From Onstottus_B arcticum (GTDB lineage: Bacteria; Acidobacteriota; Blastocatellia; UBA7656), in NCBI GenBank assembly GCA_038040485.1, contig JBBPIE010000004.1, positions 1 to 64,000 on the forward strand: DNA of 64,000 nucleotides, written 5' to 3'. The notes beneath the pieces are model-generated. The model was not told the origin of the DNA. It made no database searches and saw nothing but the letters and a program-made list of their open reading frames with translations. Positions within the stretch are counted from its first letter, which is position 1, and each line of letters starts with the position of its first letter. A program made the translations under genes and the position numbers. This document shows, in pieces, positions 36,503 through 45,633 of this stretch.

Positions 36503-38944
36503 ATGGAAACGCTTCTTCAGGACCTGCGCTACGGTGCACGCATGTTGCTCAAGCAACCCGGCTTCAGTGTCGTCGCAGTCATCGCGCTTGCTTTGGGGAT
36601 CGGAGCAAACACCGCGATCTTCAGCGTGGTCAATGCGATTCTGCTCCGTCCTCTCAACTACAAAGATTCCGAACGACTGGTCCAGGTGTATCACAACTAT
36701 CCCAAGCTCGACCTGAAAGCCTCGGTGTCGGCCAGCGGCTATTCGCACTATCGCGATAACTGCGATTCGTTCGAAGCGATCGGCGCGGCCACCGGCTGGC
36801 CGGTGAATCTGACCGACAGCGGCGATCCCGAACGCTTGCCTGGCATGGCCGTCTCACACACGTTCTTCTCGACGCTTGGAGTAGCGGCGGCGCGAGGCCG
36901 TCTTTTTGAGCCTGAGGAAGATCAACCGGGCCGGAATCGAGTTGTCGTGCTGAGCGATGCTCTGTGGAAACGGCGCTTCGGGTCCGACCCGAATCTGATC
37001 GGCAACACAATCAGATTGAACGGCGAGAACTACAACGTCATCGGCATAATGGCGCCTGATTTCCAATTCGGCCGCGAACTCGGCCAGGTTCAGGAACTGT
37101 ACTCGCCGATCGCCTTCACGCCTCAACAGTTGGATACGGGTCGATGGCGAAATGAATTCCTGTTTGTGATCGCAAAGCTAAAGCCCACCGTGACGCTCGA
37201 GCAGGCGCAGGCCGAGATGGACACCATCGCTGCAAACGTGCGCGAGCAGTATTTCGGAGGCGGCGACGCGAAGGATCCGAGCAGTTGGGGATTGCTGTTG
37301 CGGTCGATGCGCGAGAACGTCGTCGGCGAGATTCGGCCGGCGTTGCTGGTGTTGCTGGCGGCGGTCGCCTTCGTTTTGCTGATCGCCTGCGCAAACGTCG
37401 CGAACCTGCTATTGGCGCGTGCGGCGCTTCGGCAAAAGGAGATTGCGATTCGCTCGGCGCTGGGCGCCGGACGCGGGCGCGTAATTCGGCAGCTTCTGAC
37501 CGAGAGCGTGTTGCTGGCAATCGTCGGCGGGGGACTCGGGTTGGCGCTGGCCTATTGGGGCATGGGCGCGCTGCTTTCGCTCAACAAAGACGGCATTCCT
37601 CGTTCTCATGAGATCGGCCTCGACGCGCGTGTGCTGTTTTTCACACTTGGGGTTTCGTTGTTGACCGGGGTGCTGTTCGGTCTGTTCCCGGCTTGGCAAA
37701 CCTCGAAGACTGATTTGCATGCCGTGTTGAAAGAAGGCGGCCGAAGCGGTTCAGCGCGGCGTAGCGTGCGAGGACTATTCGTCGTGGCGGAAGTGGCGGC
37801 GGCTCTGGTGCTGTTGATCGGGGCCGGACTGCTGTTGAAGAGCTTTAAGAAACTGCAGGAGGTCGATCCCGGCTTTAGACCGGATCATCTGCTCACTATG
37901 CAGGTTTCCTTGCCGGCCACCACGTACAAAGAGCCACAACAGATCGATGCATTCTTCCAACAGGCCCTGGAAAAGATCAAAGCTTTGCCCGGCGTCGAGT
38001 CCGCCGGCGTATGCACCAGCGTGCCGATGAGCGGATCGGGTTCGAGCGGCAGCTTCTCCATTGACGGTCGAACGGTAGCGCCTGGCGAAATGTCGCCGTG
38101 GGGCAATCGTTGGTTTGCGGGCTCGACCTACTTTCAGACAATGGGGATTCCCCTCCTCAAAGGACGTTACTTTGACGATCGTGATGTGAGGGATGCGCCT
38201 CAAGTGGCGATGATCGACGAAACGATGCAGCGCAAGTTCTGGGCCGACGAAGACCCGGTAGGCAAACGCATAAGCTTCCAGCGCGATCCGCAGGGCAATC
38301 CCATCTGGCGAGAGGTAGTCGGCGTGGTCGGCCACGTAAAGCAAAAGGGACTTGAAGGAGAATCGCCAGTTCAGTACTACCTGCCGCAACGCCAGTTTTC
38401 GGTGCCCGGCGTTTTCTTGATTGCGCGAACGGCCTCTGACCCGTCGAGTCTGGCCGGAGCCGTGCGCGGCTCGATTCAAGAGGTCGATAGCGAGCTGCCC
38501 GTGTTCCGAGTCACGACGATGGAGCAGATGGTGGCCGATTCGATGACGCAGCGCCGTTTCGCCATGACACTGCTTGGCATTTTCGCCGTGGTCGCGCTGA
38601 TCCTGGCTTCGGTCGGGTTGTATGGGGTGATGTCTTACTCGGTCACTCATCGAACGAACGAGATCGGTATACGCATGGCGCTTGGCGCGCGAGTGCCCGA
38701 CGTGCTGGCGATGGTAGTCGGCCAGGGTATGAAGCTTTCAATCGCGGGCGTGGGAATAGGACTGGCCGGTGCGTTCGCGTTGACCCGCGTGATGAAGTCG
38801 TTGCTCTTCAGCGTGAGCGCAACCGATCCCTGGACCTACTTTGCCGTCGCAATGGTGCTGGCCGGCGTCTCGCTACTTGCGTGTTATATTCCGGCACGAC
38901 GAGCGGCAAAGGTCGACCCGATGGTCGCGCTGAGGTATGAATAA
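36503..38944 (+). CDS. ADOP-family permease (copy 12)
   Basis: 813 residues from ATG 36503 (AAGGAG at 36492-36497; METLLQDLRYGARMLLKQPG). TM1 LGIGANTAIFSVVNAILLRP. Periplasmic motif SGYSHYRDNCDSFEAIGAAT. FtsX half 1 AFVLLIACANVANLLLARAA, half 2 GLYGVMSYSVTHRTNEIGIR, end VDPMVALRYE. Last full-length member of the array. Its 3' flank lacks both the post-stop RACGATT motif and a heptamer element. Confidence 0.92.
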   Translation: METLLQDLRYGARMLLKQPGFSVVAVIALALGIGANTAIFSVVNAILLRPLNYKDSERLVQVYHNYPKLDLKASVSASGYSHYRDNCDSFEAIGAATGWPVNLTDSGDPERLPGMAVSHTFFSTLGVAAARGRLFEPEEDQPGRNRVVVLSDALWKRRFGSDPNLIGNTIRLNGENYNVIGIMAPDFQFGRELGQVQELYSPIAFTPQQLDTGRWRNEFLFVIAKLKPTVTLEQAQAEMDTIAANVREQYFGGGDAKDPSSWGLLLRSMRENVVGEIRPALLVLLAAVAFVLLIACANVANLLLARAALRQKEIAIRSALGAGRGRVIRQLLTESVLLAIVGGGLGLALAYWGMGALLSLNKDGIPRSHEIGLDARVLFFTLGVSLLTGVLFGLFPAWQTSKTDLHAVLKEGGRSGSARRSVRGLFVVAEVAAALVLLIGAGLLLKSFKKLQEVDPGFRPDHLLTMQVSLPATTYKEPQQIDAFFQQALEKIKALPGVESAGVCTSVPMSGSGSSGSFSIDGRTVAPGEMSPWGNRWFAGSTYFQTMGIPLLKGRYFDDRDVRDAPQVAMIDETMQRKFWADEDPVGKRISFQRDPQGNPIWREVVGVVGHVKQKGLEGESPVQYYLPQRQFSVPGVFLIARTASDPSSLAGAVRGSIQEVDSELPVFRVTTMEQMVADSMTQRRFAMTLLGIFAVVALILASVGLYGVMSYSVTHRTNEIGIRMALGARVPDVLAMVVGQGMKLSIAGVGIGLAGAFALTRVMKSLLFSVSATDPWTYFAVAMVLAGVSLLACYIPARRAAKVDPMVALRYE

Positions 38945-39078
38945 ACTCTTGAACCCCGCGAGTGCTGAGCTAGGATCGGCGCTTGGCCCATTAATTCGAC
39001 AGCATCAATTGCGGCGAACAGAGACCTGCTTCCCCGCGTATCCTTGTTCAAACCCAATGGAAACGAGGAGAAAACGGA

Positions 39079-39777
39079 ATGCTGATGAACCATTTGCTCA
39101 CTGTCGCTGTCAGTTTGGGGCTCGCATTCACCTATTGTCTCGGAAGCACGGTCGGAAACCTATCATTCGAGTTACTCTCGAAAGGCATTCAAAGCCAGCC
39201 TCGCACGGTCTCCGGACAAATCCTGCGCTCATCCGAAACGCCGAAGGTTGAGTTGAAATTCGACAAGCAGTTCAAGTACGCCGGCAGCCAGGATTTCATT
39301 CTCTATGACGTCGCCCGCGCCGAGCAGCATTTCTTTGTCGATGCGGACAAGCAAGGCCGGATCAACCGAATGTACTGGGTGCAGTTCGAAGGCTACTTGC
39401 CAGGCAATACTAATACGTACCGCTACAAGGCCAACAAGACGGTCCATCTCGGGGGGCTCGAGTTCATTGCCGATGCCTACGCACGAAACGTGAAAGCGAA
39501 TCCCGGGCGGCCGGACTCCGACGGAGCCCGTGCACGCGCGTTTCTCGAGGGCAAAGGCTATCGAATGCCGAGCGACGAAGTCCTCTCTCAACGACTCGTG
39601 CATCTGGTTGATGAAGCGAAGCGCAATGAACTGATGATCATCTATCTCGAGGACCTCGCGGGGACGGGCTTAACCGCAAGCGACGTTTCGCCGGGCGGGC
39701 GAGCCGCCGACCGATGGGAGGCAATGAGCGCGGGGCTTCTCGAACGCGCTGTTAAATGGATGCAGGTCTCCCGTTAG
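39079..39777 (+). CDS. Exported protein of unknown function
   Basis: 232 residues, ATG with GAGGAG eight bases upstream. The N-terminus NHLLTVAVSLGLAFTYCLG looks like a signal sequence or anchor. The rest is soluble, with patterns FKYAGSQDFILYDVARAEQH, RMYWVQFEGYLPGNTNTYRY, and a helical C-terminal half with MIIYLEDLAGTGLTASDVSP. I do not recognise the family. Its TAG at 39775-39777 is followed at once by sequence homologous to the middle of an ADOP, so its downstream neighbour is a truncated permease copy and this gene may mark the deletion breakpoint. Confidence 0.65.
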   Translation: MLMNHLLTVAVSLGLAFTYCLGSTVGNLSFELLSKGIQSQPRTVSGQILRSSETPKVELKFDKQFKYAGSQDFILYDVARAEQHFFVDADKQGRINRMYWVQFEGYLPGNTNTYRYKANKTVHLGGLEFIADAYARNVKANPGRPDSDGARARAFLEGKGYRMPSDEVLSQRLVHLVDEAKRNELMIIYLEDLAGTGLTASDVSPGGRAADRWEAMSAGLLERAVKWMQVSR

Positions 39778-40468
39778 CCGCTCGGTAAAGTGCTGCGATT
39801 CGGCAGCGAGACAAAGCCCAGAGACTTTCAGATTGTCGGAGTAGTCGGGGATGCCAAGTACAACGACTTGCGCGAGCCCGCTCCGCCGACAGCATATTTT
39901 TCTCACTCTGCAGGCGATCGATGCAGCGAGCTTTATGACTTTTCAGGTTCGCACCAACACCGACCCTGAAACCGTCGTAGCCGCACTGCGAGACCAGGTC
40001 TCCGAAGTGGACGCAAACATTCCGATCACCAGGATCGACACGCTTGTTCAAAGGATCGACAAGTCTTTAGTGTTCGAGCGAATGTTCTCGCGGCTCACCG
40101 GTTCGTTCGGACTGGTAGCGTTGGTGCTGGTCTGCGTCGGGCTCTACGGAACGATGTCGTACTTCGTGGCGCGGCGGACAAACGAGATCGGAATACGAAT
40201 GGCTTTGGGCGCGCAACCCGCTCGTGTGTTTCGAATGGTGCTCGTCGAAGGATTGAATCTCACGGGCGTCTGCGTCGCGGTAGGACTCCTGGGAGCGGCT
40301 TTTGGTACTCGTCTGATATCGAGCGTGCTTTTTGAAGTACCCGCGCTCGACCCGCTCACGTTTATCTCCGTAGCTCTGCTGCTGATCGGAGTCGGCTTGT
40401 TAGCTTGTTACATCCCGGCCCGCCGCGCGATGAGAGTCGATCCGATGGTCGCGCTCAGGTATGAGTAA
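39778..40468 (+). pseudogene. 3' remnant of an ADOP permease with internal frameshift
   Basis: Starts abruptly with PLGKVLRFGSETKPRDFQIV then GVVGDAKYNDLREPAPPTAY in one frame. It shifts by +1 near 39900, then reads SFMTFQVRTNTDPETVVAAL through the last FtsX half (GLYGTMSYFVARRTNEIGIR) to VDPMVALRYE. About 570 N-terminal residues are absent. A frame from 39851 could give a 205-residue product with TMs but has no good ribosome site. The stop is followed by GACGATT as in copies 3 and 4. Confidence 0.88.
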
Positions 40469-40516
40469 GACGATTCTGTGATGAGAAAGAAACGTGCTTT
40501 CACAATGGCGTTGATG

Positions 40517-40702
40517 TTATGAGGTGGTCCAGGACTCAAGCACGCGCTTCGCTTCTTCGTGCGTCTTTGTGCGACCCGCAGCGATGTCGGCACGTCCGCG
40601 TTTGATTGCCGCAATTATGCGCAACTCCTCGATGATTTCTTCAAGCGAGGCGTTCTCCGGCAGTCCGCTAAGAGCATCCATGACGGCCTGTTTGTCGGTC
40701 AT
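40517..40702 (-). CDS. Small addiction-module-like antitoxin
   Basis: 61 residues from ATG 40702 (MTDKQAVMDALSGLPENASL then EEIIEELRIIAAIKRGRADI). The pattern of a short N-terminal helix, PENAS-LEEI, and an AAGRTKTHEEAKRVLESW tail is that of small antitoxins found before ParE/RelE-type toxins. No toxin frame is found downstream: within 50 bases the permease remnant begins. It is therefore an orphan or a remnant. The longer frame to 40738 adds 12 residues without a better start. Confidence 0.6.
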   Translation of the reverse strand: MTDKQAVMDALSGLPENASLEEIIEELRIIAAIKRGRADIAAGRTKTHEEAKRVLESWTTS

Positions 40703-40846
40703 ACGCGAGATGCTACAGCTTTGCGGCAAGTAGAACAACAGCGACGAACATGGCGGCGTTCAGGGACACAAGAGGCTTGCGGCGGGCGACAGCGTGTAGC
40801 TTCACGTTGCGATGCTTCTCGTAGCTGCTGTAGGTTGGACAAAGCC

Positions 40847-41245
40847 ATGACAATTTCAACGAAGCAACTACAGGATCAATGGGCGAGAGTTCGCCGGATA
40901 CCGACGATTCGAAATGAGCGCGAATACGATCAAGCCGTCAAGCGGCTGAACAACCTGCTTGACGAGATCGGAACCGACGAAAGGCATCCGCTGTATGGAT
41001 TGCTTGATACGCTTGGCACACTCATTCACGCCTATGAGGAGGAGCATCTTGAGATTCCCGAAGCCAGCGGACCTGAAATGCTGCGCTTCTTCATGGATGA
41101 GCATGAGCTTAAAGCGTCGGAATTGCCGGAGCTGGGTTCTCAGCACGCGGTCTCGGAAATCTTGCGAGGCAAGCGTGAACTGAACGCGCGCCAGATTCGC
41201 GCAGTTGCGACGCGATTCCACATCTCGCCCGCGGCGTTCATTTGA
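40847..41245 (+). CDS. HigA-type antitoxin / XRE helix-turn-helix regulator
   Basis: 132 residues from ATG 40847 (MTISTKQLQDQWARVRRIPT). N-terminal half is the acidic helical part typical of HigA (YDQAVKRLNNLLDEIG, then HPLYGLLDTLGTLIHAYEEE). The C-terminal helix-turn-helix reads ELPELGSQHAVSEILRGKRE and ARQIRAVATRFHISPAAF. HigA proteins bind DNA and neutralise HigB mRNA interferases. No HigB frame occurs in the 100 bases upstream or downstream. The 3' end overlaps the convergent gene by 8 bases. Confidence 0.78.
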   Translation: MTISTKQLQDQWARVRRIPTIRNEREYDQAVKRLNNLLDEIGTDERHPLYGLLDTLGTLIHAYEEEHLEIPEASGPEMLRFFMDEHELKASELPELGSQHAVSEILRGKRELNARQIRAVATRFHISPAAFI

Positions 41246-41654
41246 GCATCACGGCTTGCTTAGGAATGTACAGCCGTCCATTTCCCAAATACCTCTCGAC
41301 CTCATCACAAATTGATGCCAATTCGATCGCACACACTTCACGGTATACATTCTCAGAGATGCGACCTAGATTCGCTATGGTGACTACCGGAATCGAATCA
41401 AGCGGATTCTCGTCGCGGATAGCTTGTTCTAGTGAGTCTTCGCCGATCATATTCCGGTTTCCGGTTAGCAGAAGCAACCTGTGCTCTCGAGCAAATCGCC
41501 AGACCTCACGGTCAGAGGTCTCGACCGGCAACGACAGCTCCCTAAAGGTCACGAGTCGGAGCAGGCCCATTTCCACCCAGCCTTGAGATTCCAGAGTACT
41601 CAGAAGCAGTGCGGCATGTCCCTCGATGTTGTGATCAACCAAGATTGTGATCAC
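41238..41654 (-). CDS. PIN-like (DUF5615-type) putative toxin
   Basis: 138 residues from GTG 41654, which overlaps the stop of the upstream DUF433 gene (GTGA). The beginning ITILVDHNIEGHAALLLSTL carries an Asp at the position of the first acidic residue of PIN-like nucleases. A later stretch, REHRLLLLTGNRNMIGEDSL, matches the TGDxDF region of DUF5615 proteins. Translational coupling to a DUF433 gene is the usual genetic arrangement for this type of toxin-antitoxin pair. The second half (LDSIPVVTIANLGRISENVY) is longer than in the smallest members. Toxicity is inferred from context, not shown. Confidence 0.65.
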   Translation of the reverse strand: MITILVDHNIEGHAALLLSTLESQGWVEMGLLRLVTFRELSLPVETSDREVWRFAREHRLLLLTGNRNMIGEDSLEQAIRDENPLDSIPVVTIANLGRISENVYREVCAIELASICDEVERYLGNGRLYIPKQAVMLK

Positions 41655-42271
41655 CGGATACCCAGTTCGGCTTTCTTCTTCTCAAGCCTCGCGCGGATCT
41701 CTTCCCTACCAGGCTTGGGTGGTTGCTGAGCAATAGCTTGAAACCGCTCCCGATTGCGCTCTTCCCAGTAGGTGCGGCTCGTTTCAGCTTGTCTCAGCAC
41801 CTCTTGATATTCTTCCTCGTGCTTGTCCGGATATTGCTTGAGTTCATCGAGGATGAGTTCGAGGACACCGGTCATGTCCTCATCGTTCAACCTGAACAAG
41901 TCCTTGATTGCCGAAGTCGGCTGGTCGGCCTTGAGGTAGTCCATCAATTGGTAGATGGTGATTCTGGTGCCCGCGATTGACAAGCCGCGCTCGGTTCGGA
42001 CTATGGCCTTACGGCATACCGTTATATCGCCACCCAACTCAGTAATCCTTTCTTTGCAGCGTCTTATCAACTCGTCCTTGTTTTCGTCCCTACGTTCTTC
42101 GGGCTTGGGGTCCCCCGAATAGTCAGGTTGTCCCGGCCCGCCTTGATAGAGTGGTAGCATCTTTATCGGACCGATCTGACCAACATAACAATTCCTTTCC
42201 GCGTCTTCAGACACTTCAAGGAAGAATATCCCCCTTCGAGCGTGCACCTGATATTCTTCAATTATGTTCAT
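41651..42271 (-). CDS. DUF433-domain protein, putative antitoxin
   Basis: 206 residues, ATG 42271 with AAGGGG six bases upstream. Residues about 90-150 are the DUF433 domain (VRTERGLSIAGTRITIYQLM then DYLKADQPTSAIKDLF), a winged-helix-like DNA-binding domain common in antitoxins. It has an unusual N-terminal extension of about 85 residues (FFLEVSEDAERNCYVGQIGP) and a charged C-terminal helix (TYWEERNRERFQAIAQQ). First gene of a two-gene operon with the PIN-like gene. The extension may bind a second ligand, but that is speculation. Confidence 0.72.
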   Translation of the reverse strand: MNIIEEYQVHARRGIFFLEVSEDAERNCYVGQIGPIKMLPLYQGGPGQPDYSGDPKPEERRDENKDELIRRCKERITELGGDITVCRKAIVRTERGLSIAGTRITIYQLMDYLKADQPTSAIKDLFRLNDEDMTGVLELILDELKQYPDKHEEEYQEVLRQAETSRTYWEERNRERFQAIAQQPPKPGREEIRARLEKKKAELGIR

Positions 42272-42345
42272 TTGTTACCCCTTCTTTCGAACGCCCGACA
42301 TTTTGACGAAATAGCCGAATTGTCGTTTTGAGGATAGCAGTTATT

Positions 42346-43347
42346 TCACCCCGCGAAGTTCCACATCGCCATGCGAGCCATATCTTTCGGGCTCTTTCTC
42401 AACTCGAACATCGCCGAAGCTTCAAACCCGCTGTGCATCATGCAGTTCTTGCAGAGCCGGTCTTCCCGCGACTCCCAATAAGCCCAGTCCACGCCGTTCC
42501 AAAACTCTTCCCACTCCGCGTAGTACTTCTGCCCGATCAAATAGCACGGGCCCTTCCACCCGCGAGGCGTGCGAGTCACCGTGCTCCACGGCGAGCAGTT
42601 GTAGTCCCGCATTCCTGCCGTGAACTCCAGATACATCGGCGTAGACATCAGCCGGTACTTCTTTGAAAGCTCGAGCACTCGTTTGAACTTGGTCTGAATC
42701 TCTTGCTGCGAAAGAAAGATGTCGCGATCCACCGACTCGTAGTGATAGCCTGGCGAGATCATCATCCCATCCACGCCAAGCTCCGAGGCGAGTTTGCACA
42801 CGTCTTCGATCTCGCTCATCTCGGTTTCTTTGAACACAGTCGTGTTGGTAGTGACGTGATAGCCGAGCGCCTTGGACTGTTTGATCATCTCGATCGCTTT
42901 GTCGAAGACACCGGCGCGATCGCATACCAGGTCGTGAGTCTTCTGCATCCCGTCCAGATGCACGTTGATCGTAAGCCGCTTGTGAGGCGGGATGACACCG
43001 AACAGTTTGCTGTCCAGAAGTAGCGCGTTGGTGCACAGGTAGATGTGCCGCTTGCGAGCGATGATGCCTTCGAGGAGCGCTTTCAACTCGGGATAGATGG
43101 TCGGCTCGCCGCCGCAGATCGAGACGATCGGCGCCTCGCTCTCTTCAACCGCCTGAAGGCAATCGTCGAGCGACATTCGATCTTCAAGCTTGCCCGTGTG
43201 CCGCTCGAGCGCGCATCCGAGACACGCGAGGTTGCAGGTGTAAAGCGGCTCGAGCATAAGCACCATCGGATAGCGCTTGTGACCCTTGAACTCCTGTTTG
43301 AACTGATGCGCAATCGCATCCGTCGTTATGTGCAAAGGAAATCGCAT
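42346..43347 (-). CDS. hpnH: HpnH, hopanoid radical SAM adenosyl transferase
   Basis: 333 residues from ATG 43347 (MRFPLHITTDAIAHQFKQEF). An upstream ATG at 43365 lies in a repeat arm and is less likely. HpnH joins an adenosyl group to diploptene, giving adenosylhopane, the first step of C35 side-chain synthesis. Cluster cysteines are C38, C42 and C45 (CNLACLGC), followed by SICGGEPTIYPEL. The C-terminal region has further Cys-containing segments (NCSPWST, CKNCMMHSGFEASAM), as in the family. It is the last gene of the minus-strand hopanoid cluster, 80 bases after shc. No hpnG (adenosylhopane nucleosidase) follows it in this window. Confidence 0.92.
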   Translation of the reverse strand: MRFPLHITTDAIAHQFKQEFKGHKRYPMVLMLEPLYTCNLACLGCALERHTGKLEDRMSLDDCLQAVEESEAPIVSICGGEPTIYPELKALLEGIIARKRHIYLCTNALLLDSKLFGVIPPHKRLTINVHLDGMQKTHDLVCDRAGVFDKAIEMIKQSKALGYHVTTNTTVFKETEMSEIEDVCKLASELGVDGMMISPGYHYESVDRDIFLSQQEIQTKFKRVLELSKKYRLMSTPMYLEFTAGMRDYNCSPWSTVTRTPRGWKGPCYLIGQKYYAEWEEFWNGVDWAYWESREDRLCKNCMMHSGFEASAMFELRKSPKDMARMAMWNFAG

Positions 43348-43357
43348 TCTTAACACC

Positions 43358-43436
43358 CGTACCATAGACTTTAGTCTGTGGGGCGATCCGCGACTCAAGA
43401 TCGCCAGGCTGCACACAGACTGAAGTCTATGGTACG
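43358..43436. repeat. Inverted repeat overlapping the end of shc
   Basis: CGTACCATAGACTT (from 43358, arm to 43380) pairs with AAGTCTATGGTACG (arm 43412-43436), the arms being about 23-25 bases with one mismatch. The core is about 31 bases. The TAG stop of shc (43427-43429 on +) and its last codons are inside the right arm. It may also serve as a hairpin between shc and hpnH. Confidence 0.88.
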
Positions 43437-45367
43437 TCTTTCTCCATCTGCCTTTCATAGACCCCAAGCGCGAGCAACGGAAAATAAGTCGCGTACAGGT
43501 GGTAGCGCAGATAGAAGACACCCGGAAACCCGGTGCCCGTCCAGAAGTCGTCCTTCCACGAGCCGTCTTCGCGCTGGCCCTTGATCAAGTACTCGACGCC
43601 GAGTTTCAGCCCGTCGCTCTGGTCTTCGGTAGCCATCAGTCCCAACAGCGCCCAAGCGGTCTGAGAAGGCGTGCTCGGCCCATGACCTTTTGTGCCCGGG
43701 TTCTGGTAGCTTTCGGGCAGCTCGCCCCATCCGCCGTCGCCGTTCTGAATCGCTCGAAGCCAGCAACCAGCGGCCTGATAGCCCGGCTCCATCATGTCTT
43801 CGCCAATCGTCTTCAAGCCGTGCAGCGCAAGCCACGTCCCATAGATGTAGTTGCAGCCCCACCGCCCGAACCACGAGCCGTCCCGCTCCTGCTCGCCCGC
43901 CAGAAACATCAGCGCCTTCTGCACGACCGGATGGTCCTTCTTGAAGCCCAGCCGCGAAAGCGTCTCGACCCCGCGCCCGGTGATATCGCTCGTCGAAGGA
44001 TCGATCATCGCGTTGTGATCGGCGAAGGGAATCTGAGTCAGGAACTGCTCGTCGCAGTCCTTGTCGAACGATGCCCAGCCGCCGTCGCGGTTCTGCATGC
44101 TCAACGCCCATCGCATTCCGCGATCCATCGCCTCAAGCTTCCGGCGTTCCTGTTGAGGCTCGGAGAAGCGAACTTTGCTGAGAGCGGTCAGCACCTGGAA
44201 CGTGTCATCCACGTCCGGATAGAACTCGTTGGCATATTCGAAATACCAGCCCCCCGGAAGCGCGTCCGGGTTCTTCGCCTTCCAGTCGCCTACCTGCTTC
44301 ACTTCTTTTTCGAGCAGCCAACCAGCCGCCTTTTGGAGCGCCGGATGCCCGGGAGGCAAGCCCGATTCAGCAAGCGAGTTCATCGCAAGCGCAGTGTCCC
44401 AAACCGGCGAGAAGCACGGCGCGATCTTGAGCGTGTCGCCCTCGTCGATCTCGAGCTTTTCGAGCTCGCGAATCTGCGACGCTGTCAGCGGGTGATCGTT
44501 GTCGTAGCCGAGACAGCGCAGCGCTATGATCGAGTTGATGATGGGCGGAAAGATCGCGCCGATCCCGTCGCTCTTCTCGAAGTGCGCGATCATCCAGTGC
44601 TCGCACGCCTTCAGCGCCTTCTCGCGCGTTGGCGACCAACGCCTTCGCTCGAGCAGCTTCAAGGTGTAGTCGGTGGTGTTGAAGATCAGTCTCCAAAAAC
44701 CGCGTCTGGCCGGCTGACCGGGCGAGCGGTCCAGCATCAGCTCGTCGATGTTCGCGTGCTCAGGCACCGCGCAGTAAGGCTTGCTCGCCCACATCACCGA
44801 GAGCGGCACGACGATCCCGCGTGTCCACGACGACATCTCGTATAAGTTTATCGGCGCCCAGGTTGGGAGCAGGACTATCTCGGGCGGCACGGCAGGGCAC
44901 CGATCCCAGGGGTATTGCCCGAAGATGGCAAGATAGATTCGCGTGAAGCTGTTGGTCGCATCCAGGCCGCCGAGCTCGCGGATCACGTTGCGAGCCTTCT
45001 CCATGTGCGGCGAGTTCGGGTCGTCGCCCTGCAGCTTCAAGACGAAATAGGCTTTTGCGGAAGCGCTGACTTCAGGCGGGCCGCCCTCGTATATCGCCCA
45101 TCCACCCTTCGCGAGTTGTTTCCCGCGGATGTAGTTGGCGGCTTTGCGAACTCGATCTTCACCAGAGCGCCCGATAAAGTGCATCGTCAGGATGTATTCG
45201 GATTCGAGGATGGTGTCGCCTTCAAGCTCGCCACACCAGTGGCCGTCGGGGTGTTGAATGTTGAGCAGGTACTCCTGAGCTGACCTCATCGCCCCGCGGA
45301 TGCCCGCAGGCAACTCGATCCCAGGCGTGACCTGGCCGGCTTGAATCTGATTCAACATAGGGGCCAA
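43427..45367 (-). CDS. shc: Squalene-hopene cyclase
   Basis: 646 residues, normal length. Converts squalene to hopene/diplopterol on the inner membrane. The catalytic acid motif DVDD is at residues 385-388 (YPDVDDTFQVLTAL). QW-type repeats are seen (QHPDGHWCGELE, NRDGGWASFD, ERDGSWFGRWG, NGDGGWGELPES, EDGSWKDDFWTGTGFP). The start is either M1 or M4, nine bases apart; neither ribosome site is decisive. Downstream of ispH and upstream of hpnH in the same direction. The last codons (DVP, stop) come from a repeat arm; the native tail may have been slightly longer or different. Confidence 0.96.
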   Translation of the reverse strand: MAPMLNQIQAGQVTPGIELPAGIRGAMRSAQEYLLNIQHPDGHWCGELEGDTILESEYILTMHFIGRSGEDRVRKAANYIRGKQLAKGGWAIYEGGPPEVSASAKAYFVLKLQGDDPNSPHMEKARNVIRELGGLDATNSFTRIYLAIFGQYPWDRCPAVPPEIVLLPTWAPINLYEMSSWTRGIVVPLSVMWASKPYCAVPEHANIDELMLDRSPGQPARRGFWRLIFNTTDYTLKLLERRRWSPTREKALKACEHWMIAHFEKSDGIGAIFPPIINSIIALRCLGYDNDHPLTASQIRELEKLEIDEGDTLKIAPCFSPVWDTALAMNSLAESGLPPGHPALQKAAGWLLEKEVKQVGDWKAKNPDALPGGWYFEYANEFYPDVDDTFQVLTALSKVRFSEPQQERRKLEAMDRGMRWALSMQNRDGGWASFDKDCDEQFLTQIPFADHNAMIDPSTSDITGRGVETLSRLGFKKDHPVVQKALMFLAGEQERDGSWFGRWGCNYIYGTWLALHGLKTIGEDMMEPGYQAAGCWLRAIQNGDGGWGELPESYQNPGTKGHGPSTPSQTAWALLGLMATEDQSDGLKLGVEYLIKGQREDGSWKDDFWTGTGFPGVFYLRYHLYATYFPLLALGVYERQMEKDVP

Positions 45368-45633
45368 TACAACCTTTCGAGCCTACACGGTTTGCAACGA
45401 TTCTGGGCCATCGGGGAGAGAATCGTTCGAAGGTCTAGAGAATACTACACCTGCCATTGTCGGTGCCACCGGCGCTTGATTCTCGTTCCGTCCGGCCCCG
45501 CATCTAACTCGCGCGGATCCAACGCGCAGCCACCCAAACCCACGTAGTAACGAATTCCTTCGTTTCTATTTTCCAGTCCTTCATATCGCAAAGAGAACTA
45601 ATAAGTTCGTACACGGCGCTCACAATAGCCGCC
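45368..45633. other. Intergenic, holds a partial CACGTAGTAACGAATT repeat
   Basis: No gene seen. Positions 45540-45556 carry CCACGTAGTAACGAATT, the inner motif of the element at 18848-19168. A weak partner AACTAATAAGTTCGTAC lies at about 45596-45612, with a core of about 40 bases. A promoter for shc may be in this gap but I cannot place it. Confidence 0.6.

Noticed and set aside
43499..44845. 448-codon + strand frame opposite squalene-hopene cyclase
   Set aside because: Composition shadow of a well-supported gene with all catalytic motifs on the other strand.
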